Source: Dyadobacter sp. CY312 (GTDB taxonomy: Bacteria > Bacteroidota > Bacteroidia > Cytophagales > Spirosomataceae). Taken from it: a stretch of 64,000 nt of DNA. Numbering within the stretch: position 1 is the first letter of the stretch; every line of letters begins with the position of its first letter. The notes under the pieces were generated by a model. The model had not been told where the DNA came from and made no database searches. It saw only the letters and a program-made list of their open reading frames with translations. Location of the stretch: assembly GCF_021390535.1 (NCBI RefSeq), contig NZ_JAJUXG010000020.1, positions 62,001 through 126,000 of the forward strand. Direction: 5' to 3'. Of the stretch, positions 17,818 through 27,366 are shown piece by piece. Position numbers and translations under genes: made by a program.

Positions 17818-19473
17818 ATGAAAACCAATTATTTAAAAAATTCCATTGCCATCTTTTTCACAATACTCGCATCGTTTTATTCTACAAAGGCGATCTGCCA
17901 GGATGTGTACGGATCCTCGCGTAAACAGTGGCTCTCCATTGCCGAAGAATTAAAACCCAACCTTACAAAAACTGTCGAAACGCCACAACGTATAGTAAGT
18001 CTTGTAGAAGACAAATCTTCCTTTCAGGGATGGAAAACAGTTTCGGGAGAACCATTAACCGATCTTTACGAAAAATCTTTCAAAGAAAAGAAAACCGTCA
18101 TTCTGGACTTCGGAAAACATCTGACAGGTTATTTTTCTTTTAAAGTAACTCCATTAAGAGGTACTCCGGATGCACCATTAAAGTTTAAATTGATCTTCGG
18201 GGAAGTGCCATCAGAAATAGCAACCCCATTTGATCCATACAAAGGTGACCTTAGCCGTGCATGGCTTCAGGATGAAATCATTACAGTAATGGATGTTCCA
18301 TCGACGGTGAATATTTCACGCAGAATGGCGTTTCGCTATGTGAAAATAGAGCTGTTGGGAAGCTCGCAATATTATGATTTCAAAATAGAACAGGCGCAGT
18401 GTACCGCTGTTACCTCGGCCAATTCTACACCCACAGCCCTGAATAGCAGCACGGATGTGATGATAAAAAAAATCGACAGCATTGGGTTAAATACCTTGAA
18501 AGAATGCATGCAGACCGTTTATGAAGATGGGCCGAAAAGAGATCGCAGGCTTTGGATTGGAGATCTTTACCTGGAATCGCTGGCTAACAGTTATTCTTTC
18601 AAAAATCACGATCTGACAAAAAGATGCCTGTATTTACTGGCAGGTCTGAGTGATCAGAACGGCTATTTGGTGGGTACTGTTTTTGAAACTCCCGAACCTC
18701 ATCCGCAAAGCGGCCAGCATTTGCTCGACTATTCCTTTCTTTACAATGTTACTTTGAAGGAGTACCTAACCGCAACAAATGATTATGAAACAGCAAAAAG
18801 TTTGTGGCCGGTTGCCAAAAAGCAAATTGAGATTGCGCAGAGTTACGTACTGCCAAACGGAATGATGGATTTTGAAAAAGCGAAGAAAGACTGGTGGTTA
18901 TTTTTTGACTGGAACGAAGCACTTGACAGGCAAACAGCATTACAAGGCCTCACCATTTACACGCTGAAACAGACTTATGAATTGGCCAAACTTCTAAAAA
19001 AAGAAGATGAGCTGAAAGAGATTCCGGATTTAATCAAAAAAATGAGCAGCGCATCAAAAGCCAATCTATATGATAAAAAATCTGGCCTGTTTACAAGTGG
19101 CGATAAAAAGCAAATATCGTATGCGTCACAGATATGGATGGTTTTAGCTAACGTCACTACACCCGCAGAAGCGCAACTGGCTCTGAAAAATATTACGAAT
19201 CACAAGGATGCCGTAATTCCCGGTGCGCCTTACTTGTACCACTTTTTTATCTCAGCATTGATAGAAAGTGGTTTGAAGGCAGAGGCAAGGCAGGCACTCA
19301 CAACTTACTGGGGAGGCATGGTGGCAAAGGGAGCGGATACATTTTGGGAAGTCTACAATCCGAATGATGAATACTTATCGCCTTATCACTTTTTCCCAAT
19401 CAATAGCTACTGTCACGCATGGAGCTGTACTCCGGTATATTTTATTCGCAAGTATCCGGAAATCTTCCAGTGA
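17818..19473 (+). CDS. GH78-like alpha-L-rhamnosidase-type six-hairpin enzyme
   Basis: A 551-residue secreted protein: signal peptide (1-27), an N-terminal beta-sandwich (about 60-205) and an (alpha/alpha)6 barrel (about 215-540). The motif EDGPKRDRRLWIGDLY (about 238-253) corresponds to the CPQRDERLGWTGD signature of family 78 rhamnosidases, and the late SYCHAWSCTPVYFIRKY segment is also typical. DWNEALDRQ supplies acidic residues in the usual cleft. It is shorter than classic GH78 enzymes, which have extra N-terminal domains. It lies 98 bp after the SusD gene of the same locus, beyond a terminator. Likely role: release of rhamnose or a similar sugar in the periplasm. The exact specificity is not determinable. 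Confidence 0.8.
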   Translation: MKTNYLKNSIAIFFTILASFYSTKAICQDVYGSSRKQWLSIAEELKPNLTKTVETPQRIVSLVEDKSSFQGWKTVSGEPLTDLYEKSFKEKKTVILDFGKHLTGYFSFKVTPLRGTPDAPLKFKLIFGEVPSEIATPFDPYKGDLSRAWLQDEIITVMDVPSTVNISRRMAFRYVKIELLGSSQYYDFKIEQAQCTAVTSANSTPTALNSSTDVMIKKIDSIGLNTLKECMQTVYEDGPKRDRRLWIGDLYLESLANSYSFKNHDLTKRCLYLLAGLSDQNGYLVGTVFETPEPHPQSGQHLLDYSFLYNVTLKEYLTATNDYETAKSLWPVAKKQIEIAQSYVLPNGMMDFEKAKKDWWLFFDWNEALDRQTALQGLTIYTLKQTYELAKLLKKEDELKEIPDLIKKMSSASKANLYDKKSGLFTSGDKKQISYASQIWMVLANVTTPAEAQLALKNITNHKDAVIPGAPYLYHFFISALIESGLKAEARQALTTYWGGMVAKGADTFWEVYNPNDEYLSPYHFFPINSYCHAWSCTPVYFIRKYPEIFQ

Positions 19474-19540
19474 TTTTAAGTTTGTAACACGGTTCAATAA
19501 TCGCAAACAAGCTACAACCAGCACCAGGTAAGAACCAAAT

Positions 19541-19581
19541 GTAATAGGAAACTAGCCGTCGGTCGGATAGTTTCCTATTAC
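19541..19581. terminator. Hairpin between convergent genes
   Basis: A perfect 13-bp inverted repeat (19541-19553 with 19569-19581, 15-nt loop) sits between the GH78-like gene and the convergent NIPSNAP gene. It has no strong U tract on either strand, but its position suits a shared terminator. Confidence 0.6.
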
Positions 19582-19588
19582 TCCCCAA

Positions 19589-20368
19589 CTACACCTGCGA
19601 ATACGATGTAGGAACGAGAAACGCACTGCTGATTTTAGAAATCGTGTTGGCGTACTGGGAATCCCCTACCAGTTTTTTCCATTCCGGATCAGCCAGGAAA
19701 GCAACCCAACCTTTGTCACGCTCTTCCATATTTGGGCAAGTGATCATGTAAGTGAGGCGGGGTTGTCTATCGCCCGAAATCACTTCTCCACCGAAAACCG
19801 GATTCAACTTTGCTCTGCTGAAAATAGGAAACTCACCATCATTGAACATCTTGACTTTTCGTCTTACCGCGTCTTCGCTGTAACCCTCGTAAGTCCTCAA
19901 TTCGAACATGCGAGATCCCGACGGAACAACAATTGCCGGAAAGCCGTCGAAAGCAGCTATCAAACAAGAATTAAAACGGCTGTACAGTGGTTTGGATGCA
20001 GGTACGCTGTTGTATGCCGCACTATTTTTTATGTAATCAGCATCGGATTTTACTTTCGCATTGATGGAGAAATAACTATCAAGAGAAGAATATGGCGTTA
20101 GCAGGTAAAACTTTGCGGGTTCGGATGGTCTCCACTCTTTGAAGACACCAACTGTTTTTACACCATGTTTATTCAAAGCCGGAATGAGTGCCGTCTTAAA
20201 GTAAGTTTCAAGTTGCCCACTGTCAGAACCGAACTGCATTTCATACTCCCGCCATTCGTACACTTCCTTTTGTACCAAATGTTTGCTGTCGGCGATGAGT
20301 GGCGTAATGGTTGCCGCTGTGCTTGCGGTAACGGCAATCGAAGATTGAAGAAATTTCCTGCGTTTCAT
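19589..20368 (-). CDS. NIPSNAP-family exported protein
   Basis: A 259-residue protein with an N-terminal KRRKFLQSS motif (possible twin-arginine signal) and an Ala/Thr-rich hydrophobic region (residues 8-26). Two ferredoxin-like NIPSNAP repeats follow: VYEWREYEMQFGSDSGQLETYFKTALIPAL (about 36-65) and MFELRTYEGYSEDAVRRKVKMFNDGEF (about 153-180). NIPSNAP proteins are dimeric alpha/beta-barrel proteins without a settled function. In Bacteroidota they are often exported and found near glycan-use genes. It converges on the GH78-like gene. No operon partner follows. Confidence 0.85.
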   Translation of the reverse strand: MKRRKFLQSSIAVTASTAATITPLIADSKHLVQKEVYEWREYEMQFGSDSGQLETYFKTALIPALNKHGVKTVGVFKEWRPSEPAKFYLLTPYSSLDSYFSINAKVKSDADYIKNSAAYNSVPASKPLYSRFNSCLIAAFDGFPAIVVPSGSRMFELRTYEGYSEDAVRRKVKMFNDGEFPIFSRAKLNPVFGGEVISGDRQPRLTYMITCPNMEERDKGWVAFLADPEWKKLVGDSQYANTISKISSAFLVPTSYSQV

Positions 20369-20472
20369 CTTGATTTTTGTTTATGTGTAAGCGTCTCGAC
20401 ATAAATGTAACTTCAAGCGCGGGATTTAACAAACCACCAGAATGTGGAATGAATTTCTATTTTAGGTCAATC

Positions 20473-20602
20473 TCAATTGAACGACGCTCTGAATTCCAAA
20501 GGCGATTGTGATGTTTTGATTTTAAAGAGTTTACTGAATGATTATGGATGCTCAAAGCCCAGCTCATAGGCAATTTCGCTGTTGGAAAAGTTGGTAGTGG
20601 AT
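20473..20602 (-). pseudogene. C-terminal remnant of an AraC-family regulator
   Basis: The minus strand encodes NFSNSEIAYELGFEHP, a TAA at 20544-20542, then SFSKLFKIKTSQSPLEFR in the same frame up to a TGA at 20475. This is the second helix-turn-helix of an AraC protein; the stop replaces the usual Gln of HPQSF. The upstream part is gone: the fragment ends exactly where the 173-bp repeat begins at 20603, and the sequence beyond the repeat belongs to the AI-2E gene. Confidence 0.7.
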
Positions 20603-20775
20603 TGGATAATTCGGGTGACTTGACCGCTCGATTCCGTGGCAGATTGACCACCAACCCATTCTTTTATTTCATGAGTTACACAACTACCAGTCAGTCATTT
20701 ATACCGGTCAATTCAATACGGAATGACATGATCTTAATTCCCGAATTGAGGTGATTGACCACTCCGTATTCTCCA
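20603..20775 (+). mobile_element. 173-bp MITE-like repeat, copy 1
   Basis: One of three near-identical 173-bp units in the window (others at 39070 and 51838). It begins TGGATAATTCGG and ends CCGTATTCTCCA, so its ends form imperfect terminal inverted repeats (TGGAxAATxCGG). Internally it has repeated TTGACC/GGTCAA boxes. There is no transposase; the short open frame across it is shared only because the element is repeated. It ends two bases from the AI-2E stop codon and abuts the AraC remnant. No clear target duplication. Confidence 0.75.
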
Positions 20776-20777
20776 CA

Positions 20778-21791
20778 TTACCTATTCAACGAACCAAACT
20801 CACTGGCATAAATTCGGGCTAATAAAAGAAAATAGCTAATCATGAGGGGACCAAAAATAAAGCCCCAGAAACCAAACAACTTTAGTCCCACAATTAACCC
20901 AAGTACTGCGATAACCGGGTGCACGTTGCCAATTTTCTGAAGCAAAGTTACCCGCGCCAGATAATCAACATTGCCTGTAACGACAACACTGTAAATAGAA
21001 AGCCCGATGGCATTTCCACTTTCTCCGGACGCATACAAATAGATAATCAAAGGTATCCAGATAAAGGAAGTACCAACAACCGGAAAAAATGCAAAAATGG
21101 CCGTGATAAACCCCCACAGCAAATAATCCTTAATACCGAAAATCCAATAGCCAACGATGGCAAACACCCCTTGGATTATGGAAATTAATGGAATACCCAA
21201 AGCATTTGCCCGGATCATGTTTTTGGTCTCAACGGCCAAGACAGCAATATTTTCCTCTTTTAAAGGGATTATGCCCGAAATTTTCCTTTCCATTTCAGTT
21301 CCATGTGTAAGCATAAAGAAGAAAAGAAAGAGGATCATGAGCAGATTGCCGGCAACCGAAGCAGAACTGTTGAGAAAAGATGGAATGAAATTTGTGATGA
21401 GCCTTTGGATTTCGCTCAGGCTCTGGTCGGTCAGAATGTCAAAACCGGTCCATTGCTGGATTTGAGCCGAAGCCGATCTGAAAACCACTATTACCTGATC
21501 TGAATTATTAAGAAGTACACTGACCTTGGAGGAAATCAGATGAATTGCAAAGGATGCTGGCAAACCAATACCAATAAGAAACGCAAGTAAGAATAACAGC
21601 GCTGTTCCGGTTTTATTCCAATTCTTGCGGATGGTTAAGGAAAAGTACCACTCCCGGCTTAAAATGTATAAGGTAAGTGCCCCTAAAAAGCCCGGAAGGA
21701 AACCATTCAGTTCAAAGAGAAGCAATAGAGCCAGACCTGTGAGGATTATCAGCAATCCAATTTGTCTGATCTGGTTATTAAAGGTTGGCAT
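20778..21791 (-). CDS. AI-2E family transporter
   Basis: A 337-residue membrane protein with about seven to eight TM segments in the pattern of the AI-2E (YdiK/TqsA-like, PF01594) exporter family. There is an N-terminal TM pair, a central soluble stretch (about 95-140), then YLLWGFITAIFAFFPVVGTSFIWIP and the C-terminal GLIVGLKLFGFWGFIFGPLMISY, which is the diagnostic LGLIxGxxxFGxxGxxxGP motif. Members export autoinducer-2 or act as ion antiporters, and the true substrate is uncertain. It is divergent from the P-type ATPase at 22001. Its stop codon is two bases from a mobile repeat. Confidence 0.88.
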   Translation of the reverse strand: MPTFNNQIRQIGLLIILTGLALLLLFELNGFLPGFLGALTLYILSREWYFSLTIRKNWNKTGTALLFLLAFLIGIGLPASFAIHLISSKVSVLLNNSDQVIVVFRSASAQIQQWTGFDILTDQSLSEIQRLITNFIPSFLNSSASVAGNLLMILFLFFFMLTHGTEMERKISGIIPLKEENIAVLAVETKNMIRANALGIPLISIIQGVFAIVGYWIFGIKDYLLWGFITAIFAFFPVVGTSFIWIPLIIYLYASGESGNAIGLSIYSVVVTGNVDYLARVTLLQKIGNVHPVIAVLGLIVGLKLFGFWGFIFGPLMISYFLLLARIYASEFGSLNR

Positions 21792-22000
21792 TGAATGAAT
21801 GTTGGGTGTTCAAAGCAGTAACGGCCTTTGATCAAAGAACGTCACTTTAAACCGGACGCCAAATTAAAATAATGAAATACAAGTATTTATATTTTCTTTC
21901 GATCATTTTTGTATACCACAAGCGTGTTATATTTAAAGCCTGTGCATCTGCTTCATTATTCCCATTGAAACCAAAACCTTCGAAATTTCACAATAAGAAT

Positions 22001-24661
22001 ATGTCAGAAACACCAGGTCAAAATTTGTCTCAGAAACCAGACAAACTTGATATAACAGATATTAAAACCGGATTACTAAGTCAGGAAGCGAGCCTGAGAA
22101 TTCAGCAATTTGGCCTGAATGAACTGGAACAGGTAAAACCTGAAAGTGTCTGGTCCATACTGTTGAGGCAGGTAAATAGTATCATCGTCTGGATCCTTGC
22201 GGCAGCGGCCATCGTTTCCTTCTTTCTCGGCGACAACCTTGAAGGCTTTGCAGTGATTGCGGTTATCGTAATCAATGCCGTCACAGGGTTCGTGCTCGAA
22301 TACAACGCCAGGCAATCCATGGAGGCGCTGAGAAAGCTGGACACGACACCAGCCAGAGTATTACGTGACGGAAAAATAAAAGAGATTCCATCCGATCAGG
22401 TAACCATAGGCGATATATTAATTTTGGAAGCCGGCGACCTGATACCCGCAGATGCTCTTATTTTAGAAGTCAATCAGTTAACTGTGGATGAATCCGCACT
22501 AACGGGCGAATCTGTACCTTCTCAAAAAAGCACAACTGCCTCCGACGAAGATGCACCGTTGGGTGACAGGCACGACAGGCTTTTCAAAGGAACAGCGATA
22601 ACCAATGGAAATGCCAAAGCGATGGTGACCGGAATAGGACAGACAACGGAGCTGGGCAAAATCGCCACGCTGGTCAGCGACGCCAAACGCACCGCCACAC
22701 CTTTGGAAACCAAACTTGACGCCCTGGGAAAAGTGCTGATCTGGGTTACACTTGGGATGGCTACGCTATTTTTGATCGTTGGCTTTACAAGAGGTCAGGA
22801 GATCAAACAACTTATAGAAACGGCTGTTGCATTGGCCATTGCAGCCATTCCGGAAGGCATGTCGGTAGTGGCGACCGTGGCACTGGCCTATGGTATGCTC
22901 CGTCTGGCTGAAAAGAAAGTGATTGTAAAACGGCTATCTGCCGTCGAAACACTGGGTGGTACCAACGTCATTTTTACAGACAAAACCGGAACACTTACTG
23001 AAAATAAAATTGAAGTGCAGGCATTGCGGGTAGCTGGAAATGATTTTACGGTTCGTTTGAATGCAAACACAGAAGGTGTTCAAACACTTGAAGTTGTAAA
23101 AGGTGATCAACAGCTTTTTCATTCACCAGAAGTTGAAATGCTCTCTCTTGTAGGCGCATTGGTTAATAATGCACAGCTGGACTCAAAGAAATCAGACCGG
23201 AAAGAACTGGGTGATCCGGTCGAAGTCGCCCTGCTTTCCTATGCGCGGGCAGCTGGCATCGATCTGCACAAATTACATCGCGACCATAAGCGGCAAGCCG
23301 AACAGCCATTCAGTTCCGACACCAGGATGATGGCAACCATGGATCAGGTAGGAACGGAGTATTTTATTGGTGTAAAAGGTGCGGTGGAAGAAGTTTTGGC
23401 TCTTTGCAGCTGGAAGAACCCGGAAGAGCGGGACAAGGAACTTGAAATATCGGAGCTCATGGCGGCAGACGGGCTGCGAACCCTTGCTTTCGCCTACCGA
23501 CAGACCAGTCAAAAACCCGGAGATGATTTTACTCATGATGAAAAACTGACCTATGCAGGTTTGATCGGATTTCTGGATCCGCCGCGTAAAGAAGTGGTAA
23601 AGTCCTTAATTGCGTGTCAGCAAGCCGGAATAAAAGTTATTATGGTTACCGGAGACCACCCCGCTACCTCGCTGAAAATTGCCAAGCAGGTCAATCTTGT
23701 TGAAGCAGACGAACAGCTGGTCCTCACCGGAAAAAACCTCGAATCTTTTGACTTTAACTCAGCGCCGGATCAGAAAAAAATGATGGAATGCCGCGTATTC
23801 GCCCGGGTAAATCCTGCTCAGAAGCTGGATATGATTGATTTCTATCAAAAGCATGGAGACATTGTGGGCATGACCGGCGACGGAGTGAATGACGCCCCTG
23901 CTCTGAAAAAATCTGATATTGGTATCGCTATGGGCCTGCGCGGAACTGCTGTTGCCGCCGAAGCTGCTGATATGGTTTTGAAGGATGATTCATTCGCATC
24001 TATTGTTCACGCTATTGAACAGGGAAGAGTGATTTTTGAAAACATCAGAAAGTTTATCGTCTTTCTACTGTCCTGCAATATGAGTGAAATTTTCGTAGTC
24101 ACCTTTGCAGGTTTTCTGAATGTGGGCAGTCCGCTCCTACCCCTGCAGATCCTCTTCATCAATATCATCACCGACGTCTTTCCGGCACTTGCCCTGGGTG
24201 TGGGAAAAGACAATAAAAAACTGATGAAATCCCCACCGAGAGACCCCAAGCAGCCCATTCTGAAAAAATCAGATTGGTCAGGAATTGTATTTTACGCCCT
24301 GGTGATGACTGCTTCTGTCCTGGGTGTTTACTGGTATGCAATCGACGAATTACGCATGAGCCCACAGGAAGGAAACACCATCACATTTTATGCGCTTTCC
24401 CTCGCCCAATTACTGCATGTATTCAATATGTACTCAGGAAAGCGGCGTCTTTTCAAAAACGAAATCACCGGAAACAAGTTTATCTGGATGGCTTTGGTTC
24501 TATGTATATTGATCATGTTCGCTATCAATTACATTCCCTTCTTAAGGCAAATACTGTCGCTTGAAATGCTGGACCTGAGGTCTCTGGAATTGATATTAGC
24601 CGCCGGATTCGCTCCCGTTCTGGTGATACAGACAGTTCGTTTATTTTTTCCGATCAAATAA
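22001..24661 (+). CDS. P2-type cation-transporting ATPase (Ca2+/SERCA-like)
   Basis: Membrane ATPase exporting a cation, most likely Ca2+ by similarity to PacL/SERCA. The frame is open from 21872, but MSETPGQ at 22001 begins the usual cytosolic N-terminus (886 residues). Seen in order: cation-ATPase N domain (about 15-75), actuator with DESALTGESVP, TM4 with AIPEGMSVVATVALAYGM, phosphorylation motif FTDKTGTLTENK, P domain with MVTGDHPATS and GMTGDGVNDAPALKKSDIGIAMG, then six C-terminal TM helices. TM4 and TM6 acidic/Asn ligands (PEG; NIITDVFPALALG) fit P2A. It is divergent from the AI-2E gene and leads the stress region. Confidence 0.92.
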   Translation: MSETPGQNLSQKPDKLDITDIKTGLLSQEASLRIQQFGLNELEQVKPESVWSILLRQVNSIIVWILAAAAIVSFFLGDNLEGFAVIAVIVINAVTGFVLEYNARQSMEALRKLDTTPARVLRDGKIKEIPSDQVTIGDILILEAGDLIPADALILEVNQLTVDESALTGESVPSQKSTTASDEDAPLGDRHDRLFKGTAITNGNAKAMVTGIGQTTELGKIATLVSDAKRTATPLETKLDALGKVLIWVTLGMATLFLIVGFTRGQEIKQLIETAVALAIAAIPEGMSVVATVALAYGMLRLAEKKVIVKRLSAVETLGGTNVIFTDKTGTLTENKIEVQALRVAGNDFTVRLNANTEGVQTLEVVKGDQQLFHSPEVEMLSLVGALVNNAQLDSKKSDRKELGDPVEVALLSYARAAGIDLHKLHRDHKRQAEQPFSSDTRMMATMDQVGTEYFIGVKGAVEEVLALCSWKNPEERDKELEISELMAADGLRTLAFAYRQTSQKPGDDFTHDEKLTYAGLIGFLDPPRKEVVKSLIACQQAGIKVIMVTGDHPATSLKIAKQVNLVEADEQLVLTGKNLESFDFNSAPDQKKMMECRVFARVNPAQKLDMIDFYQKHGDIVGMTGDGVNDAPALKKSDIGIAMGLRGTAVAAEAADMVLKDDSFASIVHAIEQGRVIFENIRKFIVFLLSCNMSEIFVVTFAGFLNVGSPLLPLQILFINIITDVFPALALGVGKDNKKLMKSPPRDPKQPILKKSDWSGIVFYALVMTASVLGVYWYAIDELRMSPQEGNTITFYALSLAQLLHVFNMYSGKRRLFKNEITGNKFIWMALVLCILIMFAINYIPFLRQILSLEMLDLRSLELILAAGFAPVLVIQTVRLFFPIK

Positions 24662-24811
24662 CAGAACCTTCCCCAATCAGTGATTGATGCAACTTGTAGC
24701 AGCACATCTGTAACAAATGCCGCTGGAAATAGTCCCACCTTTATGATAACGGATTAATAGGATCATCATTACTTAAAATAATGACCCGCAATCCATAATC
24801 ACAGATCTCTC

Positions 24812-25165
24812 ATGATGGACAGGCAAGAAAATGATACCGAAATGGAGAAATCAAAAGCGCATATCATTGTTGAAATCATAGAATATGTCCCAAACGCCGT
24901 GTTAAGCAGGACTATCATCCGGAAGACGACCGGCAACATAACCGTCTCTTCTTTTGATACAGGCGAAGAGCTTCCAGAGAAGTCATCTGCCTTTGATACC
25001 TACATCCAGATCATCGACGGATCTGCTGAAATTGTGATTGACGATATAAAACACAAACTCGAATTGGGGCAGGGAATTATCATTCCGGCTCATACAAGAA
25101 ATTCGTTTTGTGCCAAAGAGCAATTTAAAATGATCTCGACAGTGATTAAAAGCGGGTACGAATAA
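24812..25165 (+). CDS. Cupin-domain protein
   Basis: A 117-residue single-domain cupin. The conserved beta-strands are visible: SSFDTGEELPEKSSAFDTYIQIIDGSAEIVIDD and LELGQGIIIPAHTRNSFCAKEQFKM. The first motif carries a Glu but lacks the usual HxH pair, and the second has a single His, so metal binding is doubtful. The ATG at 24812 was used; an internal Met at residue 11 is possible. It lies 32 bp before the alcohol dehydrogenase gene and is probably co-transcribed with it. Small cupins of this kind accompany AdhP/Usp genes in several Bacteroidota; their function is unknown. Confidence 0.75.
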   Translation: MMDRQENDTEMEKSKAHIIVEIIEYVPNAVLSRTIIRKTTGNITVSSFDTGEELPEKSSAFDTYIQIIDGSAEIVIDDIKHKLELGQGIIIPAHTRNSFCAKEQFKMISTVIKSGYE

Positions 25166-25197
25166 TTGTTGCTTGCTGACCCACTAATCCGAACAAC

Positions 25198-26232
25198 ATG
25201 ATACCAAAAAAAATGAAGGCGGCGGTTGTCCGTGCCTTTGGACAACCGCTTCAAATCGAAGAAATGCCGGTGAAGGAACCCGGCAAAAATCAAATCCTGG
25301 TCAAAGTCATCGCCAGCGGTGTATGCCATACCGACTTACATGCTACCGATGGCGACTGGCCCGTAAAACCCAAAATGCCTCTAATTCCCGGCCACGAGGG
25401 AATCGGCTATGTGGTAGCGCTTGGCCCGGATGTAACTGGTGTAAAGGAAGGAGATATCGTTGGAGTGCCCTGGTTATACAGTGCCTGTGGTGGTTGCGAA
25501 TTTTGCATCACAGGATGGGAAACTTTGTGTGAAACCCAGCAAAATGGCGGATACAGCGTCGACGGCAGCTTTGCAGAATATGTGATTGCCGATGCCAGGT
25601 ATGTCGCGCATTTGCCCGACCATACCAATATGATCGAAATGGCCCCTATATTATGTGCAGGAGTCACTGTATACAAAGGGCTTAAAGAAACGGAGACCAA
25701 AGCGGGTGAATGGGTTGCCATTTCCGGAATAGGTGGCCTTGGACATCTGGCTGTCCAATATGCAAAAGCAATGGGCATGCACGTGGCCGCAATCGACATC
25801 AGTAAAGACAAGCTCGACCTGGCCAAAAGCCTGGGTGCGGACCTTGTCGTGAATGCCCTTGAAGAAGACCCGGGTGAATTTTTGAAAAAACAAACCGGCG
25901 GAATGCATGGTGTACTGGTCACGGCTGTCTCGCCCATTGCCTTTAAGCAGGGAATTTCAGCTTTGCGTAGAAAGGGCACCATTGCATTGAATGGCTTGCC
26001 GCCCGGAAGTTTTGATCTGCCCATTTTTGAAACTGTGCTGAATCGGTATACCGTGAGAGGATCCATTGTCGGAACCCGGAAAGATCTTGCCGAATCGATC
26101 CAGTTTGCACTGGAAGGCAAAGTGAAAGCAACCGTACACACCGACAAACTGGAAAATATCAATTCTGTTTTCGATCAAATGAGAGCCGGAAAGATTGAAG
26201 GACGGGTGGTGATGGAAATTGGAACGGACTAA
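25198..26232 (+). CDS. adhP: Zinc-dependent alcohol dehydrogenase AdhP
   Basis: A 344-residue medium-chain dehydrogenase that interconverts primary alcohols (ethanol) and aldehydes with NAD(H). Catalytic zinc ligands are in GVCHTDLHATDGDWP (Cys and Asp region) and PGHEGIG. The structural zinc site is the four-Cys set in SACGGCEFCITGWETLC. The Rossmann motif GIGGLGHLAVQYAKAMG lies near residue 177. Length and motifs match AdhP. It is preceded by a cupin gene and followed 97 bp later by a universal stress protein gene, a grouping that suggests a fermentative or low-oxygen stress regulon (inference). Confidence 0.92.
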   Translation: MIPKKMKAAVVRAFGQPLQIEEMPVKEPGKNQILVKVIASGVCHTDLHATDGDWPVKPKMPLIPGHEGIGYVVALGPDVTGVKEGDIVGVPWLYSACGGCEFCITGWETLCETQQNGGYSVDGSFAEYVIADARYVAHLPDHTNMIEMAPILCAGVTVYKGLKETETKAGEWVAISGIGGLGHLAVQYAKAMGMHVAAIDISKDKLDLAKSLGADLVVNALEEDPGEFLKKQTGGMHGVLVTAVSPIAFKQGISALRRKGTIALNGLPPGSFDLPIFETVLNRYTVRGSIVGTRKDLAESIQFALEGKVKATVHTDKLENINSVFDQMRAGKIEGRVVMEIGTD

Positions 26233-26329
26233 ATCACTTCTTCATGATCGTAATACAATAAACCCTCAAAGGAAGCGTATTCCAAACATGGTGCTATGAC
26301 GCACCCACCATTTATCCGCAAGAGCAGCC

Positions 26330-27163
26330 ATGAAAAAAATACTCGTTACCACCGACTTTTCCGAAGACTCAAAAGCAGGCCTGCGGTTTGCAATACAATT
26401 GGCTTCACAAAATAATTTTGCACTCACTTTCTTTCATTCCTACAACGTCATGGCCCCGACAGCCTGGCCGGCAGAGAGGATTATGGATTATGAAAAATCA
26501 GAAGCCGCCAAGATTCAGCAGAAGCTTGACCAGTTTGTCGAAGAAATATATCACGAGTTTGGAATCAAACCTGAACACATCCAGTGTATGATCAAAAGCT
26601 CTGTATTTGCACAGAGCAATATCATGGATTACGCTGCCGAGCATCATTATGATTTCATCTGTATCAGCACTCGCGGTGCTGGCCGGTTGCAACAGCTTCT
26701 GGGTACCAACACCGCCAACCTGATCAACAATTCAGATGTGCCGGTGATAGCAGTGCCGTATTTGTACAAATCGGAAAAGATCACCAGTATACTGTATGCG
26801 TCCGATCTGGCCAATCTGGATAAAGAATTGGAAATTGTAGCCGACTTTGCCAAACCTATCCAAGCAGAAGTGCAACTGCTACATTTCAGTACTTTTCTAA
26901 ATACCCATATCGATCCCAAAAAAATAGAGCAGGCAACGAAAAAATCCGACAGTCTGAAGATCAAGCTAGACGTCAAACTTTTTGAACCTGCTGAAAGTCT
27001 GGTTTCTCACATTGAAGCCGCCATCACAAGGACCAAACCCTCCATGCTCATCATGTTTACAGAGCATCATAGAAACCTGTTTGAAAAAATATTCTTAGCC
27101 AGTAAGTCGGCTGAGTATTCATACCATCCTACGGTTCCCTTGCTGGTTTTTAATAAGATGTAG
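26330..27163 (+). CDS. Tandem universal stress protein (UspA family)
   Basis: A cytoplasmic protein of 277 residues with two Usp domains. The first (1-145) opens with KKILVTTDFSEDSKAGLRFAIQLA and has the nucleotide-loop region STRGAGRLQQLLGTNTANLINNSDVPVIAVP. The second (about 150-277) is more divergent (TSILYASDLANLDKELEIVADFA ... LLVFNKM) and lacks the glycine loop, so probably only the first half binds ATP. It sits between AdhP and a cation ATPase on the same strand. Single-gene or operon transcription cannot be decided; there is a 203-bp gap downstream. Confidence 0.9.
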   Translation: MKKILVTTDFSEDSKAGLRFAIQLASQNNFALTFFHSYNVMAPTAWPAERIMDYEKSEAAKIQQKLDQFVEEIYHEFGIKPEHIQCMIKSSVFAQSNIMDYAAEHHYDFICISTRGAGRLQQLLGTNTANLINNSDVPVIAVPYLYKSEKITSILYASDLANLDKELEIVADFAKPIQAEVQLLHFSTFLNTHIDPKKIEQATKKSDSLKIKLDVKLFEPAESLVSHIEAAITRTKPSMLIMFTEHHRNLFEKIFLASKSAEYSYHPTVPLLVFNKM

Positions 27164-27366
27164 CATTGAAATAACGGACACTTAAAGGCATAATGGAGTA
27201 ATTCGGCCCTGGCTACCTGATTTCTGCCGGCTTTTTTGCATAACTTCAAAGGTCCGTTCGGCACCTTTCATAAATCTGGTCCTTTCCGCGAGAAAGTTCT
27301 GACTATTTCCAATACAAACGTACATAACAGTGCCTGAATAGTTTGACCTGAAATATTCTCATTCCT

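Noticed and set aside
20548-20754. Open frame of about 60 codons conserved in all three 173-bp repeats
   Set aside because: Its conservation follows from the repeat itself; it extends into unrelated flanks, has no common start and differs in length in each copy.
25407-26162. A 251-codon minus-strand frame opposite adhP
   Set aside because: It mirrors the codons of a strongly supported dehydrogenase gene and has no recognisable protein features.
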